DNA from: a virus
Direction: 5' to 3' (one strand)
Length of the DNA stretch: 25,227 bases
Virus record (IMG/VR): IMGVR_UViG_3300007234_002289
Coordinates: 1 to 25,227 of that record
Shown here in pieces: positions 22,802 to 25,227 of this stretch. A program made the translations under genes and the position numbers. The notes beneath the pieces were generated by a model. It was not told where the DNA came from. It did not search any database and worked only from the letters and a program-made list of their open reading frames with translations. Positions within the stretch are counted from its first letter, which is position 1, and each line of letters starts with the position of its first letter.

Positions 22802-23093
22802 ATACTTTGACGATATTCTAATGGAACTAAAAGTAATTATGGTTCGCAAGCATCAGGACTACGGCCCCAACAATATAGCCCGTGCCCCAGGCGGGGCAAT
22901 GAACGGGCTGATTGTCAGGATGCACGACAAGATGGCACGGCTAGAACACCTAACCTTTAACAATAAATCCAACACACCTAACTATGAATCCATAGAAGAT
23001 ACCCTGAAAGATTTGGCAAACTATGCTATAATAGGACTTATGGTGCAAAGGGGACAGTGGGAAGGGTTGAGTGAGCCAAGAGTTCATAACTGA
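22788..23093 (+). CDS. DUF1599 / Nmad1 (nucleotide-modification-associated) protein
   Basis: 101 aa. The family pattern is clear: MVRKHQDYGPNNIARAPGG, then LIVRMHDKMARLEHL, and ESIEDTLKDLANYAIIGL. This is the DUF1599 family (nucleotide modification associated domain 1), an all-helical fold related to MazG-type nucleotide hydrolases and frequent in phages that make or tolerate modified bases. Here it may act on nucleotides for phage DNA. No base-modifying enzyme is visible in this window. Its end overlaps the sigma-like gene's GTG. Confidence 0.85.
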   Translation: MKDTKYFDDILMELKVIMVRKHQDYGPNNIARAPGGAMNGLIVRMHDKMARLEHLTFNNKSNTPNYESIEDTLKDLANYAIIGLMVQRGQWEGLSEPRVHN

Positions 23094-23724
23094 ATACGAC
23101 TACTTAGTTAAGTCGTTATCAGTTGAGTACCATAGAAAATATCCTATGGTAGAAGTACCTGATATACAGCAGGTACTTTGGCTCTGGTTTGTTACGCATC
23201 CCTTAAAGTTAACTGAATGGTCAGCCCTTGATATAAAAGACAGAGAGAAGTTAATAGCCAAATCCCTACGCAATGCAGCAATTAAACATTGCGAAAGGGA
23301 GAAGGCAAGAACAGTAGGCTACGAGTTACTTGACTTGTATTACTATGACGCTTCAGTTATTGAAGCGTTCCTACCTAGCATTATCTCTGAGTCATATGAA
23401 ATACCCAGCAAGATTAAAGATTTAAATTATAAGTTTAGTAAGTCAGAAGGCAGCAGTGACGGCAACAACTGGCTAGTTCTAAGGTCGGACATAGCCAATG
23501 CTTTCTATAAACTAACAGAGGCTAAACAAAATGTTCTAAGAATTAGGTTCAGCACGGACTCTGCGGAATGGAGCCTGATAGCCAAGGACCTAAAGACCAC
23601 ACCAGATGGCGCTCGTATGAAAGTACAACGTGCTATCAACTCACTCATTAGAAACCTAGGTGGCTGGAGGCCATACACAGATGAAGATGTACAACAGCAA
23701 GAGCAGGATGATGAGTCAGAGTAA
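23071..23724 (+). CDS. RNA polymerase sigma-factor-like protein
   Basis: 217 aa, GTG 23071 with GGGAAGG upstream. Residues ~10-90 form a helical part like sigma region 2 (YPDIQQVLWLWFVTH-type helices and KLIAKSLRNAAIKHCERE). The C-terminal ANAFYKLTEAKQNVLRIRF, then AEWSLIAKDLKTTPDGARM and KVQRAINSLIRNL resemble region 4, the -35-recognising HTH. It would direct host RNA polymerase to phage promoters. ECF-like layout with an acidic Gln-rich tail. Could also be an anti-termination or replication regulator with the same fold. Confidence 0.72.
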   Translation: MSQEFITEYDYLVKSLSVEYHRKYPMVEVPDIQQVLWLWFVTHPLKLTEWSALDIKDREKLIAKSLRNAAIKHCEREKARTVGYELLDLYYYDASVIEAFLPSIISESYEIPSKIKDLNYKFSKSEGSSDGNNWLVLRSDIANAFYKLTEAKQNVLRIRFSTDSAEWSLIAKDLKTTPDGARMKVQRAINSLIRNLGGWRPYTDEDVQQQEQDDESE

Positions 23725-23941
23725 AGACATTAGAGACCTGCTAAAGCGGATAGACTACAGCAAGTCAATGGACTTGCGTGGTGAGCCAACAGAAGTATGC
23801 GTGTGTGGCTGTGATGTCTTTGTTATGTTAGGTGGATTTGTAGACGGAGAGATAGCCTTCTACTTTACAGATGCAGAGTGTGCAGGATGTGGCAGTATGG
23901 TCACACTACCTACACCAATAGACGAGGATTACAATGACTGA
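23708..23941 (+). CDS. 77-aa zinc-ribbon protein
   Basis: ATG 23708 (or 23711) overlaps the sigma gene's end; earlier in-frame starts would overlap more. CVCGC at residues 31-35 and CAGCG around 58-62 form a four- or five-Cys ribbon around a beta hairpin (EIAFYFTDAE). The ending TLPTPIDED is typical of small actinophage proteins of this type. It may regulate transcription together with its sigma-like neighbour; this is inference. Confidence 0.68.
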   Translation: MMSQSKDIRDLLKRIDYSKSMDLRGEPTEVCVCGCDVFVMLGGFVDGEIAFYFTDAECAGCGSMVTLPTPIDEDYND

Positions 23942-24062
23942 AAAGTTTTCACCATATAAAGCAGCCTTACGCCGTAAGAAGATAGCAGAGGCTAAAAAAT
24001 TAAAGGCTATTAAATATATAAAAGATATGAACAAGAAGGCAAATAAAGATGCCAACGTATGA
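23934..24062 (+). CDS. 42-aa highly basic peptide
   Basis: ATG 23934 follows GAGG and overlaps the preceding gene's end by 8 bases. About a third of residues are Lys/Arg (YKAALRRKKIAEAKKLKAIK), predicted as one amphipathic basic helix, so nucleic-acid binding is likely. It overlaps the FmdB-like gene start by 14 bases. Function unknown. Confidence 0.55.
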   Translation: MTEKFSPYKAALRRKKIAEAKKLKAIKYIKDMNKKANKDANV

Positions 24063-24222
24063 GTTTAGTTGTCCCATATGCAATATTGTAATTGAGCAGT
24101 ACTTTACAATAGACTCAAACCACATAATTAATTGTGGTGATTGTGGTGTGCAGATGGATAAAAAGTTTTCAGCAGCGCCAGTGCACTTCAAAGGCACAGG
24201 TTTCTACAAAACAGGAGGCTAA
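24049..24222 (+). CDS. FmdB-family zinc-ribbon protein
   Basis: 57 aa, beginning MPTYEFSCPIC and continuing to CGDC at residues 29-32, then APVHFKGTGFYKTGG. This is the complete FmdB signature (zinc_ribbon_8): MPxYxYxCxxC, CxxC and the final 'F-x-G-x-G-F-Y'. FmdB was described as a regulator of an amidase operon, but most members are uncharacterised. In this cassette it lies between a basic peptide and WhiB, so a transcription or ribosome-associated role is plausible. Confidence 0.88.
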   Translation: MPTYEFSCPICNIVIEQYFTIDSNHIINCGDCGVQMDKKFSAAPVHFKGTGFYKTGG

Positions 24223-24501
24223 GTGATACCTAGATTTAAGAACAGAGCAGCGTGTGAAGGTACAGATACCAGCCTATGGTTCTCTGCTCAAGGTAATGAT
24301 TATCCAGAAAGAGAACTACTAACTAGGATTTGTAATGGTTGTCCAGCCAGACAGGAATGTTTAGAGTATGCACTTGAGTATGATGTAGATGGATTCTGGG
24401 CAGGTACATTACCTCACCAGCGCAGAGCAATACGCAGAGTCAGAGGCATAACGCCTAAGTCAATGATAGTAGATTGGGAGCAAAGAACACGTGGCGCTTG
24501 A
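24223..24501 (+). CDS. WhiB-family [4Fe-4S] transcription factor
   Basis: 92 aa, GTG start with a strong AGGAGG. The four cysteines fit WhiB-like (Wbl) proteins: C11, then C37-x2-C40-x5-C46 (ICNGCPARQEC), followed by the GFWAGT turn and a basic helix LPHQRRAIRR. Wbl proteins carry an iron-sulfur cluster and bind the host principal sigma factor. Phage-borne copies can alter host transcription and block superinfection. It is the best host marker in the window, since the family is restricted to Actinobacteria and their phages. Confidence 0.93.
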   Translation: MIPRFKNRAACEGTDTSLWFSAQGNDYPERELLTRICNGCPARQECLEYALEYDVDGFWAGTLPHQRRAIRRVRGITPKSMIVDWEQRTRGA

Positions 24502-24952
24502 ACCTATACGTCAGGTAAATAGTGACGGCAAGAGAGAAAAGATTGCAGCCACAGCCTTGGCAGAGTACTTTCAGGGCTGGAAGTTTTATGGCACTCCCCG
24601 CTTTTACTTTACTGACTTTCACATTTGCCTACAATGGGGCAATGGCAGAGAGAACTACATCGGTGATTTAGAAATCAAATGGCTAAAGACAGACAGCAGC
24701 AAGCCAGCCATCTTTCCATTCAACAAACTACAGCAGATGCTGATAGCACCACCATATACAGACAGTGAACACTCATACCACCGTATCTGTTTTAGATTTT
24801 CAGATGGCATAGCAATGGTTCCAGCCAGAGAACTAGCGCATCTAGAGCCAGTCTTTCATACTAGATGGGACACGCAAGAGCGTGACCTAGTAGTATTCTA
24901 TGATGCAAGGAGCAGGCCAGAATACTGGCACAACCTAGTGATAAACGAATAA
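24491..24952 (+). CDS. PD-(D/E)XK-like endonuclease, actinophage type
   Basis: 153 aa, GTG 24491 (GGAG 11 bases upstream) overlapping WhiB by 11 bases. Candidate catalytic core: TDFHICLQ (Asp), then YIGDLEIKWLK (Asp/Glu-x-Lys), followed by FPFNKLQQMLI, CFRFSDGIAM and TRWDTQERDL. The strand order and 'E-x-K ... F-x-DG ... R-x-D' arrangement matches a small nuclease-like family I know from mycobacteriophages. Activity is not proven and may be lost or altered. It ends before the strong terminator at 24990. Confidence 0.6.
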   Translation: MALEPIRQVNSDGKREKIAATALAEYFQGWKFYGTPRFYFTDFHICLQWGNGRENYIGDLEIKWLKTDSSKPAIFPFNKLQQMLIAPPYTDSEHSYHRICFRFSDGIAMVPARELAHLEPVFHTRWDTQERDLVVFYDARSRPEYWHNLVINE

Positions 24953-24989
24953 GTTTCTGTTGGAAGGGGAAGCCAGCAGAAAGCACAAA

Positions 24990-25040
24990 AGACCCCCCTA
25001 CCTGTCTTATCGGACCAGGTAAGGGGGTCTGTTTTATTTA
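24990..25040. terminator. Strong, probably bidirectional intrinsic terminator
   Basis: AGACCCCC (24990-24997) and TACCTG (24999-25004) pair with CAGGTA (25016-25021) and GGGGGTCT (25023-25030), with one C/A mismatch between. The right flank is GTTTTATTTA and the left flank is CACAAA, giving a T-run on both strands. It lies between two convergent genes and ends the rightward operon and the leftward one. Confidence 0.9.
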
Positions 25041-25043
25041 ATA

Positions 25044-25227
25044 CTATGCGTCAGCAGCCTTATCAAATTTCAATCCGAAGTCCTGTTCTGCTCTGTCTGC
25101 CCACTTAACTATAGGTGCTGTTAGACCACCGATAAGTACTGCATACTCTGGAGCCATATCTGTCAATAGGGCTAGTCCCATAGTTACAGCCGATGCTAGA
25201 ACAGCACGGAGGTAGGACTTAAATGCA
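25044..25227 (-). CDS. Holin-like membrane protein, N-terminus cut by window edge
   Basis: The minus-strand frame is open from the right edge to TAG at 25044-25046 (61 codons visible). The visible C-terminal part begins with an FKSYLRAVLAS motif, has two hydrophobic segments (AVTMGLALLTD; YAVLIGGLTAPIVKW), and ends in a charged AEQDFGLKFDKAADA tail. The 'RA-x-L...AP-x-x-KW-x-D...FG' pattern resembles small actinophage holin-like membrane proteins. It starts a second leftward block, outside this window, convergent with the rightward operon. Confidence 0.65.
   Translation of the reverse strand, partial: AFKSYLRAVLASAVTMGLALLTDMAPEYAVLIGGLTAPIVKWADRAEQDFGLKFDKAADA

Noticed and set aside
1-25227. 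CRISPR arrays, tRNAs, insertion sequences, attachment sites
   Set aside because: No regularly spaced repeats, cloverleaf-like sequences, transposase or integrase genes were seen on reading both strands.

Overview
The window looks like one arm of a lytic tailed-phage genome that infects an actinobacterium. A WhiB-family (Wbl) protein, found only in Actinobacteria and their phages, and several proteins with patterns typical of actinophages point to the host. Base composition is moderate (roughly low to mid 40s % GC by eye, not computed), which would fit a phage of small-genome planktonic Actinobacteria; that last point is inference. I see no integrase, excisionase, repressor, tRNA, insertion sequence or CRISPR array.

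Layout. Positions 1-14046 are a tightly packed leftward (minus-strand) virion operon. In transcription order it holds: a large terminase with an N-terminal HTH (14046-12160), a 460-aa protein ending in a SLOG-like nucleotide-binding domain (12153-10771), the portal (10771-9038), two small conserved actinophage proteins (86 and 127 aa), a giant 1804-aa virion protein (8392-2978), and three further virion proteins (292, 305 and at least 395 aa, the last cut by the left edge). Most junctions are TAATG- or GTGA-type overlaps. No major capsid, scaffold or tail-tube gene is visible; these presumably lie past the left edge.

Positions 14047-14604 are a noncoding divergent control region with several hairpins, followed by a six-codon leader. 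From 14605 to 24952 everything is rightward. First comes a cluster of very small, mostly overlapping genes, many encoding zinc-ribbon microproteins. It also holds an SSB-like gene bracketed by two strong hairpins, a 31-aa membrane peptide and a secreted transglycosylase-like lysin. Next is a DNA-metabolism block: a DUF932/TIGR03299 protein, a PD-(D/E)XK RecB/Cas4-like nuclease, a zinc-ribbon protein, a RecA/DnaB-fold ATPase, a Holliday-junction-resolvase-like nuclease and a primase split into zinc-ribbon and TOPRIM genes. It ends with a DUF1599 (Nmad1) protein and a transcription cassette (sigma-like protein, zinc proteins, FmdB-like, WhiB), then another PD-(D/E)XK-like protein.

A strong, apparently bidirectional terminator (24990-25040) separates this arm from a convergent minus-strand gene for a holin-like membrane protein (25044 to the right edge). 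The rightward arm would replicate and recombine DNA and redirect host transcription; the leftward arm would package DNA and build the virion.

Items most worth a second look: (1) a hairpin loop upstream of the RecB-like gene that matches the 16S rRNA 3' tail and is fully complementary to that gene's own Shine-Dalgarno; (2) the SLOG-like domain inserted between terminase and portal on an AT-rich segment; (3) the split, overprinted primase; (4) the battery of zinc-ribbon microproteins; (5) the structured leader with a minigene at the head of the rightward operon.
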